This document shows positions 25,340-39,100 of a DNA stretch of 64,000 nucleotides, in pieces. Positions within the stretch are counted from its first letter, which is position 1, and the number at the start of each line of letters is the position of its first letter. The position numbers and the translations under genes were made by a program. Below the pieces are notes generated by a model. It saw only the letters and a program-made list of their open reading frames with translations, was not told the origin of the DNA and ran no database searches. This DNA comes from Ridgeia piscesae (Eukaryota > Annelida > Polychaeta > Sabellida > Siboglinidae), in contig JAODUO010001228.1 in the NCBI GenBank assembly GCA_025642075.2, positions 139,501 through 203,500 of the forward strand, given 5' to 3'.

Positions 25340-25800
25340 AAAATTGATTCCTAATGTGGCGTGACTCCATCATGCCATACGAATATGAATAAGACTAATA
25401 ATTTGGCAGGATTTTTTGTTGTTGAAATATGAGCCATATGCCGTGTGGTGACAGATTTGATTCACTGCACCCGGCAAGATATGGCCATGTGAAATTGACC
25501 TCATATTTAGAGCTAGGTCTTCACAAAGCAGCTGTTTGAGAATGGCTTCAGGCACACTCTGCTGACAATGGTTGTGTGAGAGACGGGCCCGGCCGGCAGA
25601 CAGTGACAGCCAGAGTATTATAATAATTGACTGTGTTCCTCATGCCGAGTTTGTGTTTTTGCACGTATCCATTTTACGCGATTGTGTCGGGGTAATCACA
25701 GCACGAATCAGTGAGTCAGTCAGTGTTTGCTGCGGGCCTGTAGATGGGGGTCCCCGTCAGTCACCCGTGGTCGACCCGATGAAACGATGAAAGCACTCAA
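25340..25800. promoter_or_regulatory. CpG-retaining intronic block, candidate enhancer
   Basis: A complex unique sequence with palindromic pieces such as GAGCCATATGCCGTG (about 25430) and a CG-dense right part (GAGACGGGCCCGGCCGGC at 25577-25594, GTCGACCCGATGAAACGATG at 25768). It has no tandem repeats and no coding potential. Confidence 0.3.
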
Positions 25801-26735
25801 AACATGTCATGTGATCAAACTATCAAAATCAGCACGGCTCGATGTGTAGTGATTCTGGTGGTAGCCATTACGGTTGTTTAAAGTATGTAGTGTTTTGTGA
25901 AAAGGTGATAGCATTTTAGCGTGTTGTTTTTTAAGTTTACTTAGTAGGTCTTGCTAGGACAAAAGTAATGGTTGCCAATACAGTTTTTTGTGTGGGGTTT
26001 CTACAGATATTTTATATTGTAAAAATATGTAAATCATCAAATAAAAACTAATGTTATGTATTCATCTACACTAATGCATGCTAGATCCTGATTCCATCAT
26101 AATGTAACGGCTATGCACTAGTTAATTGATAGCTTTCTTTTAGTGACTTTATTAGTTTCTATTAACTGTGAATCCTTCCTTAAGTTATAAGCACTTTCTT
26201 TGGTCAAGATAGTGCTAGGGGGAGAAATGACCACCTAGTATTAGAGACATAGATCTATTAACTTTATGTTTACTGTGGGAAAGTATCTGGCTTTAAGAGA
26301 CTGTAATAAACTACTCAGACTGTCCAGAGTGGTGTTATTTTCTGGGTTTACAATCAGACCAGCACTTAAAGTAGCACTTTAGTGGTGGTCAGTTGTCAGT
26401 ACATGAAGAAGTATTGGTCAGTTACTGCATAAACACCTGTCAACTTCATCAATTCAAAAGTTGCCTTCCCAGCCAATCTTAGAAGACTGCAAATAAATGG
26501 CTTCTAAGTGATTTCTGCCATAAGGGATTACATAACATAATTAGTGCAGTTGTTACCAGTTGGTCAGAGGGGCAGGTAACCATTGTCCACAGCAACTAAT
26601 GGTCTTGGAATGGTCATCAGCTATGGAATCGGCCATGCGTGTCGATTTCTTCTCCACTGCTTATGTTGTTGTTAAATGCCAGTCTGACTGTCCGGAGTGG
26701 CAGCAGTTCTTCTGCATGAATGAAGAAACCATTCC

Positions 26736-26777
26736 CACCACCCCCCCTTCCCACCACCCTCCCTTCCCACCACTACT
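26736..26777. repeat. C-rich CCCACCAC simple repeat
   Basis: Imperfect repeats of CCTTCCCACCACC. Confidence 0.7.
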
Positions 26778-29039
26778 TCCTGTGTAGTTAAACCGGTATA
26801 GTAAGATTAATAAATAGCTAAAAAGTAAATGGAACTATTGACAACAACATTTATTCATGACAAAATGTATTTTTCCGATGTCTGGATATTTTTTCAACAA
26901 TGATGATTCATGATAGGGTAAGGACTTTTACTAGTATATATAGAAAATCGAGACAAATCTTATAGAGGACACCCACTACCAGTGTACGAGACCCGTGGGA
27001 CTGTGACAGTGAGGTGACATACAGGTGTAGGACCCTTGACAGTAGCACTGAGGACGTCTTAGTCTATCAGCAGGCCATCAGCAGGTGCAGCTTTCAATGT
27101 CGCAACAGTAGTTTACACCAACAATGTCAGCGGTTTTTATAAACAAGTCTGGTAAATCAGATAAATTACGTTGTTCCAGTCATGCATGTGCATTTTTGTT
27201 GCTTTCTAACTAGTTCATTGATAGCATCGCTTTGTTTTGTGATCTCCCGTTGCTATGCAATCAGAAATAGCAATAGGAAAGTATCAGTTTTTATTTGGTT
27301 CAATGTAAGGTGTGATCAACTGCAATTTGCTATTTTGCATCATTGATGAACTTTTTTGATCACAGTTGTATTTTCCAGAAATGCACCATGTGAAAAAGTG
27401 ACCTTGTGACCTAACACACTTTGAGAACATTTTGAATTTTCTGATCTATTCTTTACACATTTGTGTGCACACATTTTTCATCTAGACAATCAACAACAAT
27501 TAAATTAAATATACATTTCTTCACAATTATTTTAAATAACATACCATATTGTCTATTCTTTGGTCTACACAGACATAAAACACAGAGGACCATCTTTAAT
27601 TTGTGAGCCTATTATCATAAATTAGAAGTGCACTATCCACATAACCAGCAACCCTTTTCTTTGACCTGTTTAATCCCGCTTATGCTCTCACCCTTTTGTG
27701 TGGGGTGCAGGGGTGCATTCTACCCTCTGCATTCACAGCACCTGCCCGAGGGTTCAGGTTCCAGAACTTCCCATTTAGTCACCATTAGCCACAGTTAGGC
27801 AGCCAGTAAATTGGCCAGGTATTCTTTGAAGTGATCACATTTCCAGGGCCCTTATTGTAAGTCAGCCCACTGAGGGCCAGAGCTGTTGCTTTCATGTCAG
27901 CCTTTACCCTCTCTGTGTATGGCTTCAGCTGGCCACTTTGATCAAGTAACCACACTTAGATGCTTGTTGCTGGAGAAAAACTGTTTTCTGAAGATGGAAT
28001 GCACAGATTCTTGCTTTGAGAATATCGACAGCAAGAATTTGTGTCACGTGATAGGTTCAGATGTCAGTGCGTAAACAAGGTCCGTTGTAATTTGGGTCAA
28101 AATGTCACGTGTTTAAAAACAATCACTCCAAAATGAAGTTAATTTTGTGTTGTCCTTTCAAATCTTGAGAACATTCATTCCATCTTTCAGGATGTTTTCA
28201 TAAATCATAACTGTGGATGTCTTACAAAGAGTTCCTCTTGTACTAGGGCATAGCTGTAAGTTAACATGAGCTAATAAACTCCAGGATTTTCAGCGAGGTC
28301 ATTTTTGAGTAAAATTTTGCATGCTTTATGTTGCTATTTAGTAGTAATGCATGATTTAAAGCCTTTGTTAACAGCTACTAGATGTTAGACTTTTTAAATT
28401 AAATTGTTAAAGGCAATGAAACGGACATATTTCAGAAGAACATGGCAGTTTAAAGAAAACAACAGTATCATGTTACGTGGCCAGACAGTCCTGTTTAGAA
28501 TGAGGGAGCGTTTGGCATCAAATATTGATGGTTCCATTCCCCTGCTGCTGGTTTGTTCTCTCCACAGTGTACTTGGCTGTAGACACTAGAGACTAGAGAC
28601 TAGACATTGGTGATGAAAGGTGTGGATAGATCTGGTGTATTGGAGGCAAAGACAGGAGGAGTTGGCATTGGACTTGTCAAAACCCGAAAACTCTTAGATC
28701 AAAAACTACAATAATGACTGTTTGTATTATTACAAACATAATAATTTTATGTAGGTTGTAGACATATTTTGATTACCTTTCTTTATAAAACAATTACTTG
28801 TGTTACATGATCGGCTTCCATTTGAAGATTTAATTAACAATTTGAGTGAACACTTCTAAATCAAACTCAAATTAAATATTTTAAGAAAAAATAATAAGTA
28901 ATATTTTTTGGAAACCCAAAAAAATTATTAGCCATTTACATAGGCTGTGTATGTCACAAATGTCTGGGTGGTGGTATAAAATGGCTGGGCTCTCCAATGA
29001 AAACCATCAACACCTATTTGCAACCATGAACATAAGTTA

Positions 29040-29660
29040 CTTACATGGTTGATGATCGGAAACGCCTGTGATGGCACCACCCTTGCAAACAGCTGAACCT
29101 GTGGTCAGAGAATCTATTAATTTGGCTGACTTAGTTCACGGTTACAAACCAGTTTTCAGCGTACCTGTCGCACATCTGCCTACTTTGACTTTGAGGTATA
29201 GAATAACTTTACACCTTAGCAATAAATCAGGTGTTAAAATCGACAAAAACGTGCACGGCTAACAAAGCGTCTGGCACCTGTGATTTGTTACAGGAAAACC
29301 TCGCCATTCATCAGATGCCATAGGAAAGGTCTTGTTTTTTGTTTTGTTTCAGGTGAGCGAGCCTCTTTCTTGTAAGTGACGGGAATAAATGTGACTGCGA
29401 GAGAGGGAGGAGTGAACTGCTAATGTACCAGCGCTAGGCACTATTGTACACTCGTGTAATTTAGTCGTCTTTGTGTCTCGCCGAAATGCTATATATCATG
29501 CAACCTACCTAGGTCATGAGGTATTCCAAATGTGCTCTGTACTCGGCTGTACCCCGTGATTAATTTTACCCCTTTCTTGCCCCATTGTTTTTATGCTACT
29601 TATGCAGCACCCGTATTCAGAGTCGCGTTTTATTTGTGGTTTATGTAAAGAATAGTTTTA
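29040..29660. promoter_or_regulatory. CpG-retaining intronic block, candidate enhancer
   Basis: CG-containing unique sequence (for example ATCGACAAAAACGTGCACGG at 29239 and TCGTCTTTGTGTCTCGCCG at 29466) between AT-rich, CG-poor flanks. Confidence 0.3.
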
Positions 29661-30179
29661 TGTTAATTAGCAGTCTACACTCTACAGGACCACCCGGGAT
29701 TTCTTTGTTTATCACCAGTGAGCAACAGTTTTTATGTGGATTTTTAGGTCATTGAGTGAACTGATTATCTAGTCTTCTCAACTTGTGTAACTTGCATACT
29801 TGAGTAACTGAAGTTTCTGGTAAGTCCAGGTCATCTAGACTTTCTGTGATGTGTCACAAACACATTGTTACTGAATTTATGTACTTGTTTAATGAGATCT
29901 TCAGTTGGTCTGCTGACAAAGGTGTGTTTTTGTAAAAAAAATGAAAAACTTCTCATGATTGTCAGTACTTTCATTAGCTATGTGGAAAATGTAACCCAAT
30001 AAAACTTATGAACTGTGCAATGATTGTCAAAATATGAGTTATCTTTTATCTAAGTCATAGTTAATCCTGAAACAAGTTGCCCAACTTTTGAAGTATTAAA
30101 ACTAGCACGAGTGCTAATCAGATGACTACAGATGCATTGTGGGAGATGCTTGAAGCTGCTGCAGTGACATTAGCAAGTC

Positions 30180-30670
30180 ATTCGCATTATCAACTTATTT
30201 GTGGCCGTCACCTGTGGGTTGCTGTCACCTGTATGTGTTAGCCCAGCCCAATCGGTGATTCACACACTCTTGGTCCAATGTTGGAACACACGTACACACA
30301 TTCTAGTATTCACCTGTGGGTCAAGGAAAACAAAGAAAATTGGTTGGTCGGTCCAGAGTCATTCACGAGGGATTGATAAGAGATCTGATCTGTGGACGGG
30401 GTATCTGTACTCGACAGAGTTGATTCATATCGCTCCGTTTGATCGGTCGACTGAGGCAGCAACAATGTGAATTGTGTCGTGTTTCAAACGCATAAAAGAA
30501 AATCTCCGTCCAGGTTATATGTGGGTTATCGCTGATTGGCCGGCGCTTTCATGACAATGTGGCAGTGCTTTAAGCGAAACAAACAGATTTACCAAAAGCA
30601 TTTGAGACTTTTCAAGTGAACCAAAGTGCGGGGTAATTTTACGCTGATGCCCTGTGGCACTTCCTCTCTC
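30180..30670. promoter_or_regulatory. CpG-retaining intronic block, candidate enhancer
   Basis: A dense run of CG sites (ATCGCTCCGTTTGATCGGTC at 30429; GCTGATTGGCCGGCGC at 30530). The GATTGG at 30533-30538 is an inverted CCAAT-box core. No coding potential is seen. Confidence 0.3.
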
Positions 30671-31628
30671 AATAGAATTGTGGTTCTTCTTGATCATTCC
30701 TTTGCTTGCTGAATGCATATCTTGAAATTTAAAAACGTGATTTCCTATCTACATTGTACTTTAAATCAAGAGAGTAATCTGTGGGACTTTAGCAATTAAC
30801 ATTCCTTTATCTACTTTAGTATCTGTGCAGTGTTGCAATTTTTTTTTTTTGGAAGAACGTGAAGACAATAATGAACTTTTAACAGCGTTTAAACAGTTCT
30901 TACTTGCAAACATATTTGACTAAAATTAAAGAACACATCTAGAAGTAATAACTTAACAATTATATAACTGCTAAACAACAGCATAAAAAACAAAATAAAT
31001 TATGTATTTTATGAAAAAATCACAATTTATATTATAAACACATGCTTTTAAGAAACAATATTGTGTGAAGTTTAGGGAGAATGAAATTTATATGCTTCAA
31101 AACTCAATGCCTACCCACGACCACTCCGAATGTTGAAATGTGAAAGAAGATCATGGAAACATTGTTGTCGTTCTAACCCCTTGTCAGCCGTAACTGACTT
31201 GAATAATAATTGAGTAACACAGTAGTCATTGTTGGAATTTCAGCCCGAGTAGAATTGTTTAAATAACTTCGACACCCATGCCTGTATTCTGGTGACAATA
31301 CCTTGCCACTGGGAATAGACATTGTTCAGTCACAGGTGTGCGGGTTGGTGACAGAGTTGCCACACAGGTAACCTAATCCTAAAGTTTGCTACATAAATTA
31401 TGCGTCATTGTGGCAAGCAAGCATTGCCCTGAGGCTACCCACATTGTCATTCTTTTGTTAGCTCTTCTCATTGTTACTCACACTCCCCCTGTCTCTTCCT
31501 GTTCACATGATTACCATTTAAAATTAAATTCTGTGTTGCACGTGAAGGTCTTACGCTGGTGTGATGTTCCATTTCGGAAGCAATAGTCATGAATATCTGC
31601 ACACTTGTCTGGAATGGAATGTCCTAAG

Positions 31629-32133
31629 GTGTAGGACATCCCACCCCAGTGTAGGACATCCCACCCCAGTGTAGGACATCCCACTCCAGTGTAGGACATC
31701 CAACCACAGTGTAGGACATCCCACCCCAGTGTAGGACATCCCACCCCAGTGTAGGACATCCCACCACGGTGTAGGACATCCAACCACGGTGTAGGACATC
31801 CCACCACAGTGTAGGACATCCCACCACGGTGTAGGACATCCCACCACAGTGTAGGACATCCCACCCCAGTGTAGGACATCCCACCACAGTGTAGGACATC
31901 CCACCACAGTGTAGGACATCCCACCACAGTGTAGGAGATCCCACCACAGTGTAGGACATCTCACCCCAGTGTAGGACATCCCATCCCAGTGTAGGACATC
32001 CCACCACAGTGTAGGACATCCCACCGCAGTGTAGGACATCCCACCGCAGTGTAGGACATCCCACCACAGTGTAGGACATCCCACCACAGTGTAGGACATC
32101 CCACCACAGTGTAGGACATCCCACCAAAGTGTG
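31629..32133. repeat. 20 bp minisatellite, about 25 copies
   Basis: The unit is GTAGGACATCCCACCACAGT, repeated in strict 20 bp register. Copies differ mainly at one or two sites (CACCACAGT, CACCCCAGT, CACCGCAGT, CACCACGGT, CAACCAC). Because 20 is not a multiple of 3, all three minus-strand frames stay open and spell the same 20-residue period. This is a by-product of the repeat rather than a gene. Confidence 0.95.
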
Positions 32134-32139
32134 TTCACT

Positions 32140-35100
32140 TTTGTCAACTTTTCTCAGCCTATTGAATGACAATATAAATTTAATTATCAGTGTCATACAA
32201 AAATGGTATTACTTTTTAATGCCTTGGTAATACAGGATAAAACAATCTGAGTATGACATTTTTCATTAACTCAGTTAATTATAATTGTTATGTAAATAAA
32301 AAATAAATCCAACACATTTTTATTCTTGCAACAATAAATTTATACTGTTGGTAACTACAATTAAATGTATTATCATGTAAGTTGTACCCACATAACATGG
32401 TGTGAATGTAACACTGTTAATACACTCATATTAACTGCTGTGAAGTTGGCAGTCTGGCGAACAGTAATTTCTTGATGTTGATTAATAACACATTAAATGT
32501 TTACTTACTTACAGCAAACATTCATGTAATCATGATGACTTGTATTGTACTTATAATAGATTAAAATTGCTTTTTGAAGTAATTACAATCATGGTGTTAA
32601 TCATGAGTCTTGACAAGTAATCGTAATCATACATTTCATGACTGATGCAATCAACCGTGTCTGAGGGCCACTTTGCAAACTGCCTTTGTTCTCTGTTATT
32701 ATTTATCCGACTGAGATTGTCCAGTGATTTGATATGGTCAGATATTCGTATGATTTGATTCTGTGAGTGACCCTTAGGTATATTTTACCACGGCTGACTT
32801 GGTATGTCTGTGGTCGAGGTATTTTCGGTTCCAATAAACCCATCCCGCTCCCAAACTAACCCTCCTGGGGTTGTAGGGATCAGTAACAAGTAAGTCCCCA
32901 GTGAACTCTTTGATGTTTTCTCTCCAGCCTTTGATCCTGGTTGTGTTAATTGGGAATTATCAGCAGTTGAGAAGCCACTGACGTGTTGAAGCCAACCATT
33001 TGGGTTGGAGGAAGAAACAGGAATTACACCTGTTCCCAACCCATGATTCCCCAACCTGTTTCTGTCCGCCAGGCTACCGAGGGGGGCACACCGGACTTCA
33101 AAGCACCATCCACTTTGACACATTCTAAATTCTTAGTAATAGTTCCTCAGACAAACTTCTGTATTTTATAGATTTGGTCAGCTCTCTGAAAAAAGAACTT
33201 ATTTTGTAAAAAGAATATTTGTGAGAGATATGGGTCTGTTGTCATTGTACCTAGGCTCAGTTATTTTAATTCATCATAAACTAGACGAAATACAACTGTC
33301 TAGATTACTTTCTATTGATAATAATCTGTTTATTAAAACCAATAAAAATTAAAGTTTACTTATTAGAAACCAGAATGTATGATTCTAAAGTGTCATTAAT
33401 GTGTGCTGTAGGGGTCCATAACCATAATCATAACCCTAATCCGTGCTGTAGATGACATGGCTGACATTAACTAAGGGAAGTTATTTAACCAGTTACTCGA
33501 GGTGTAACCAGCAACAAGATGGCACTGATCTGTAGCCTCATCTCGGGACACTGATAATAATAATTACAGTTAGCAGACACACTAATGGTGGGGTATGAAC
33601 CACAATCTAGTCGTGGTTAGACATCCTGACTATATCAACTCCTTTTTACCTGGTCGTGTAATTACCTAATTATCTATGCGTTTCCTGGTCTTTCGACAGA
33701 AGGGTTGTTATTTAGCACCATCTGGCACAGTGTGTCAAAGGGAACACACTGGCTGAACCTAGGTCAGTTGTGTGTTTTGCAATTTACAACTCTTCTGTTA
33801 CTCCATAAGATATGTGGGAAATGTCTATACTATATTATGCTCACATGTAAAATTTTAAGTTTTTTTAATGTATATATGCTGACGGTATGCTGTAATGATT
33901 ATATGCTTTATTTTGTAGTTTGGCATACTTTTAAAACAGTATTTTTTGTTTTGCATGAATATTTTTTAAAGAGACTTATTTTGGATCTGTCTGAAATAGC
34001 CTATATATCCACTTAAATGTAACTTAATTCTCAATGAAATTGTATAATTACTGTTTTGCATAGTTTGTTATTTTAGACAAATGACGCTCCCTTCAGGCAC
34101 CAAACAGACAAGTATAATTATAATTAAAAATAGAAATCCCACCCACTGCATTCCCATCATTACTTCTAGTCTTCCCTGGGGTACAAGCCAGGGAGATGGG
34201 AATCACATGTTGTGGTCTGTGCCCTGTACACAGTAGCCAGGTAGAACAAAGAGAGGGTGTACCAGATCACCCCATAGACAGGTGATGAGAAGATAAGATT
34301 GCACCCTAACTACCAGTGTCAGTAGAGTGGTGCTGACCCCTCTACCAGCCAGGCAGCCCATCCTTGATCTCTGTAACAGTAAATTACCTCACCCTTCTAA
34401 CCCTGGTTTTCAGACACCCAAATGTTCTGCTGCCTCAGCCGTTCCTCTGTCATCTAATCATGTGATTCCAAAGTGTCACTTACTAATGTAGGCTATGCTG
34501 ACATCAAAACCCCATTGGCGTTTTGATAGGGATGACAGGTAAAAGCAGTTTTTGATGTAAAATCTACTAATTGTGATATATAATTTTGATCAGGAATTAG
34601 TTTGATGGGATTATTTTTAACTGGTAATATTCCGGAGCAGGTATATGGATCTTGGTAGGCAAACATGCATCTAGGCAAAAGGACATTGATCTAGACCTGT
34701 GTCAGGTTATCCATTACTACAAAAGCAAGGCACATCCACAGGTAATACACTTAAATACAGACCCACTAGTGAAGACAGAACTGATCTTCTAATGTTACCC
34801 AGTGAATATTTTATCCAGCATGAGTCAGTCAGCTCAGTGTGTAGCTTTGTGTTTTAGACTTCAGAAGATGTTACATGGATCTGGCTTGAGAAAGAGTATG
34901 TGATGTTGCCACTTAGGTTGTGTCTAGCTTCCACTAAAGCCTAGTGTGACACCTGTCTTCACAGACAGATGTCTGTTCTGGCACTCTATGTTTTCAGCAA
35001 TGTTGTTGCATTATCTCGTGCCAGTGTTAATGGGCATTGACAGTTCTTTTCAGGTGGCTACATTCCTTTCTACCAGTCAACGTTATAACTTGCTGACAGT

Positions 35101-35350
35101 TGGTCGTTTAGTTTTTAGAACACAGGCACTGTTCCACGGTGATAACAATCTGAGAAACGTTTTAATGGTCACGAAATGACGCAAAATTAACACAAATTCG
35201 CAGACAGATTCTCGAGTTGTGCCAATCATGGGTGTTAAGGTATTTGAGCTGTTGATGGCAACATTGGGTGATAGGTAGCTGACTGAATGAAGACACTACT
35301 GAGATAGACAGGTGTCTTGTGATGGGATAGATACCTGACACAGGTAACGA
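32140..35350. other. Intron segment with no recognised feature
   Basis: Unique AT-rich sequence without coding or RNA signals. Confidence 0.5.
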
Positions 35351-36100
35351 TCGACCCAGGCATCACTGACAGTCCCGCCATTTTGTGGCAGGTTTCTTGA
35401 CAAGGCTTCGTCAAAGCGTCTATTCAACTGGCTGTACAGGTGCATTCTCTTCACTGTTTTCACACGTGCGACATTTTATTAGGGGCCAGCAACCAAGGAG
35501 GTCGCCACTGTAAATGCTTCTGTCTATATAAAAAATAGCCTGAATACAGAATTATATTTATGTTAATGAATGGTAGATCTGTAAGGCCTGGTCGGTGTAA
35601 ACACATTTATTGAGTCATTTGCTAGGAGTGTGTGCCATTCCTGTGTCTACGTCTAAACACACCTCTTGTTTCTGGGGTCACTTTGTTGAATGCCTCAGCT
35701 TAATATTACATGCGAAAATGGTGTGGAAAGCGATTTATTTGCGAGCCTTGTAATATGTGCCACACAAAGGCGAGGAATGTGTGTTGCATGTAATGACATG
35801 CATCAATGTAATGCAGACTTCGTATTCGTGTGATTACGGACGGAACATTTGATTATAGCCTGCCCAGGTGACCAGTGACATGGTTTTATCGCCGTGACAA
35901 GGCATTTATCACAACTGAATCTTGTTGTCAGATATGTATTCTAGACAGGATGCCCGCATAAGGCTCATTATACTTTGTCTGAGCATGTTTTTGCAAGATG
36001 ATAAACATGACGACTGCTGTCGTGGGTCATAATAGCATTCATAGTTTAATTTTATCTCGCTGCATTGAAATTCTTTCCATATCTTATAAAAGTAAAAATG
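35180..36100. promoter_or_regulatory. CpG-retaining intronic block, candidate enhancer
   Basis: CG-rich relative to its flanks. It includes a YY1-like CCCGCCATTTTGTGG at 35374-35388 and a dense complex stretch GGAAAGCGATTTATTTGCGA at 35724-35743 followed by CGAGGAATGTGTGTTGCATG. It has no tandem repeats and no convincing open frame. Confidence 0.3.
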
Positions 36101-39100
36101 CAAGTTAAATTGACATCATAGGCAATATTGAATATATACAGGTACCCGGGTATAAAAAGTGTAGTTGATTTTTATGTTGTTTGTTTGGTTGTGGCATTGT
36201 GTAAATGGGAATTAAAGTAACCCCATGTACCAGTCTGTTGCATAGGTCGTTGGCCATTGTTAACATCTGATTGTTGTGATTCATCCCAGTGAGTGTGGTT
36301 TACCAGAGAATGCAGCTTTATTGTGGTTTGCTCATGCGTAGGTTTGAACTTTTAAAGTCGGCAGCTACTGTAATGTGTGAAACCGGTAATTTTGTCCAGT
36401 CTTCACACTGGTTGTGGTATTTTGTTGCTGTGGCCCGCAGCGGTGGGGTGGGTTTCACACAGATGTATCAGTGCCAGGCTGCAGTGTCTGCCACTTGTAG
36501 TTTCACAGTCACAGTCAGGGTATCTGCAAGCACAGATTGCAGTCTGAACAAGTGCAGTCAAGATGTGTACAGTTGTAACGTTGATCCCCCAGACACTGCT
36601 CAGTCCTCAGGGAATCCTAACAGGAAAACCACCTTCCCTTTGATGACATGTGGTGTCTCAGTGTTATTATAAAGTGGGAATTGCCTTGTGTTTGTTACAT
36701 GGGCAGTGTAATAACTATTATGTAGAAATAATTGCTGGAGTCATATTTTGATGAAATGCATTATGAAGTGGAATACATTGTTGTGGTGTCTTTAGTTGAC
36801 ATCCCTGAATATTTATTATGGAATAAAAATCATTGTATTTTGGGTATTTTGAAAAAATCTTGTTTTATGTTTTTTTGTACCTATGGTGGAAATCACTGTT
36901 GTAGTCATCATTTAGATGCCTTCCTTTTGTTAATTATCGAGTGGAAATAATTAGTTGTGTCCTAGTTTTATGACATCCTGTTTGTCACAGTGGAATCATT
37001 GCTGCCAAAGACTCAAGTTGCTGTTGTCACCTGGCTTTTGACAGACATGTTACAATGTTTCTGCTCATGGCATAATTCACATTGTGGTTGACTTTACATT
37101 AAGGGAAGTGTCTATTGACAATATGAGCATACTACACCTCCCAATTAACTCCGCAAGTGTTGTGATTGATAGCCCTCCATCAATCCTTCTGTCGCACCAA
37201 GGTCAACCTTGGTGCAGCTCTCATTTTTTCCGGTTTCACTTATATACTGTAGCAAGATTTTAAAATGAGTAGTCGGTTCTTATTATTGTGTGTAGCCTTT
37301 CAGAAGAAATGATGTAAAACCACAATTAGTGTCCATCTGCAATTACCCACAGAGTTAATCCTTATTAAAATGCAATTTTGGTGTGACGTATTAATTTCTT
37401 TCGAGTAGCATGGAAAATATTATACATTGCTCCAAGATTTGAGACATACTTTGGAGCACCTTCTTCTTTTGATTAAAAAATAAACTGTTCTGACTGTAAC
37501 TGTATAACTAAAATTATTTACACTGACACCAGTATGCATTCATGTATGCTAATTTACTAAAACATTATTAGGATAGAGAGAACATCCATAACAGTGTCAA
37601 ATGTTCCTGTTTCTTTTAGAATCCTTCCCCATGCCTGAGGCTCCCACTGCTCCCACATGTTACAGGGAACAGTTTGTGACTAATGAGGCAGAAGCTGGGG
37701 TTGTAATGATTGCAGTGGATCAGATGTCAGATGGAGAGCCACAGATCTGTGCTCTGCTGAAGGCTCTCCCTCCTTTATAAACACTCAGTGTTTTCTTACA
37801 GGTCTGTTACAGCCCAGTCTCTGATTGATGGCACATACCAGTGTGTACCCACTAATTGACAGTGCCAGCCAGGGCTGGGGAATGAACATAGCCTGGCGGG
37901 ATTTAAGTTCCTGCCTTTGGAGTCATGTCTTAATTTGCTTTCAAAGTGTTGATGTAGTAATCAATATCTAAACATAATATAATAATATCTGTCTATGGGA
38001 AACTATGTTCTGATTTGTAATTTTTTATAATTAAAATTCCCTTTACAGATTAACTAAATTTTGCCATCAGGAAACTGGTAAAGTGACTTTGCAATAGATT
38101 ACCACAGCACATTTGTTTGGTTTATCTAGTGACCACTCTTCCAAATATGGATGCTTAATACTTGTCATTTGTGAATAAGGCACTGATTGTCAAGCACGTG
38201 AGATGGTTGTCATGCATGTGGCAACTGTTGCTATGCCTGTGTCGTCCTGGTTGTCATCACTGAGACCATTATTATGTACATGTTAGATGCATTGTCATAC
38301 ACCATGTTCCATCCTAGAAATATAATCAAACATATTTCTTCACTTAAAAAATTCCAGTATTTGAAGTACATTATTTGTTTAATGGGTCTTCACATTTCAC
38401 TGCACCTGTCCAACTTGTGTCATCTCAGGTGAACCATATCTCCCACTCCCACTCCCTCACCGGGGCAGGAAGCAGGGCTGAAGGCAGCACCAGGTGTGAT
38501 TTGGGGTTGAGGGCGGAAGACTTAAAACAATATGTGTATTGGAAGATATAAAAGACTGTGGGTTGAGGTAGGAAGTTACAGGTGTAAACTTGATATGGGA
38601 AGGTATAAGGCAGTATGTGTGGGCAGTGATGGCTAATGGCCACTGAGTGGACAGCCTCAGGTGTTGTGTCCTTCCTGGTCATCACACCCTGACACTGATG
38701 TGTGTGTCACTGTACTCACTGACTGGCACACACAATATAATGTGTAGGGGAGGTGTGTTGGCGTCATTCATACTCATAGGAAACACAGCCAGTGGGAGGT
38801 GCACATACTACACACTTATCATGTATTTCCCACGCTCAATGAAATGCAGTAAATTAGCTCTGCAAGAAAACGTTGCAGTTGTAAAAATTTGTGACAGTTC
38901 TGTAGCAGTATTCATCTTTGTAAAACTGAATAATCCTACAATGTTTTCTTGAAAGAAATGAGTGTGGGAGATGACTGGATGTTCCCAGTTGGATGTTAAT
39001 TACCAACACGCGCAATTCTTTGTTGTTTACACACAAGTGGATCCTTCTATAGTAGGTAGTCAGTCAGTGGAAGTACATCTCACACCAGCATACATGAAGG

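Noticed and set aside
31511..32196. Three overlapping minus-strand frames of up to 190 codons with a WDVLHCGGMSYT period
   Set aside because: They arise because the 20 bp unit contains no stop on that strand; all three frames give the same peptide period and there is no gene context.
36289..36672. 127-codon open frame in the intron
   Set aside because: It has no recognisable domain, no supporting splice sites and composition like its surroundings.
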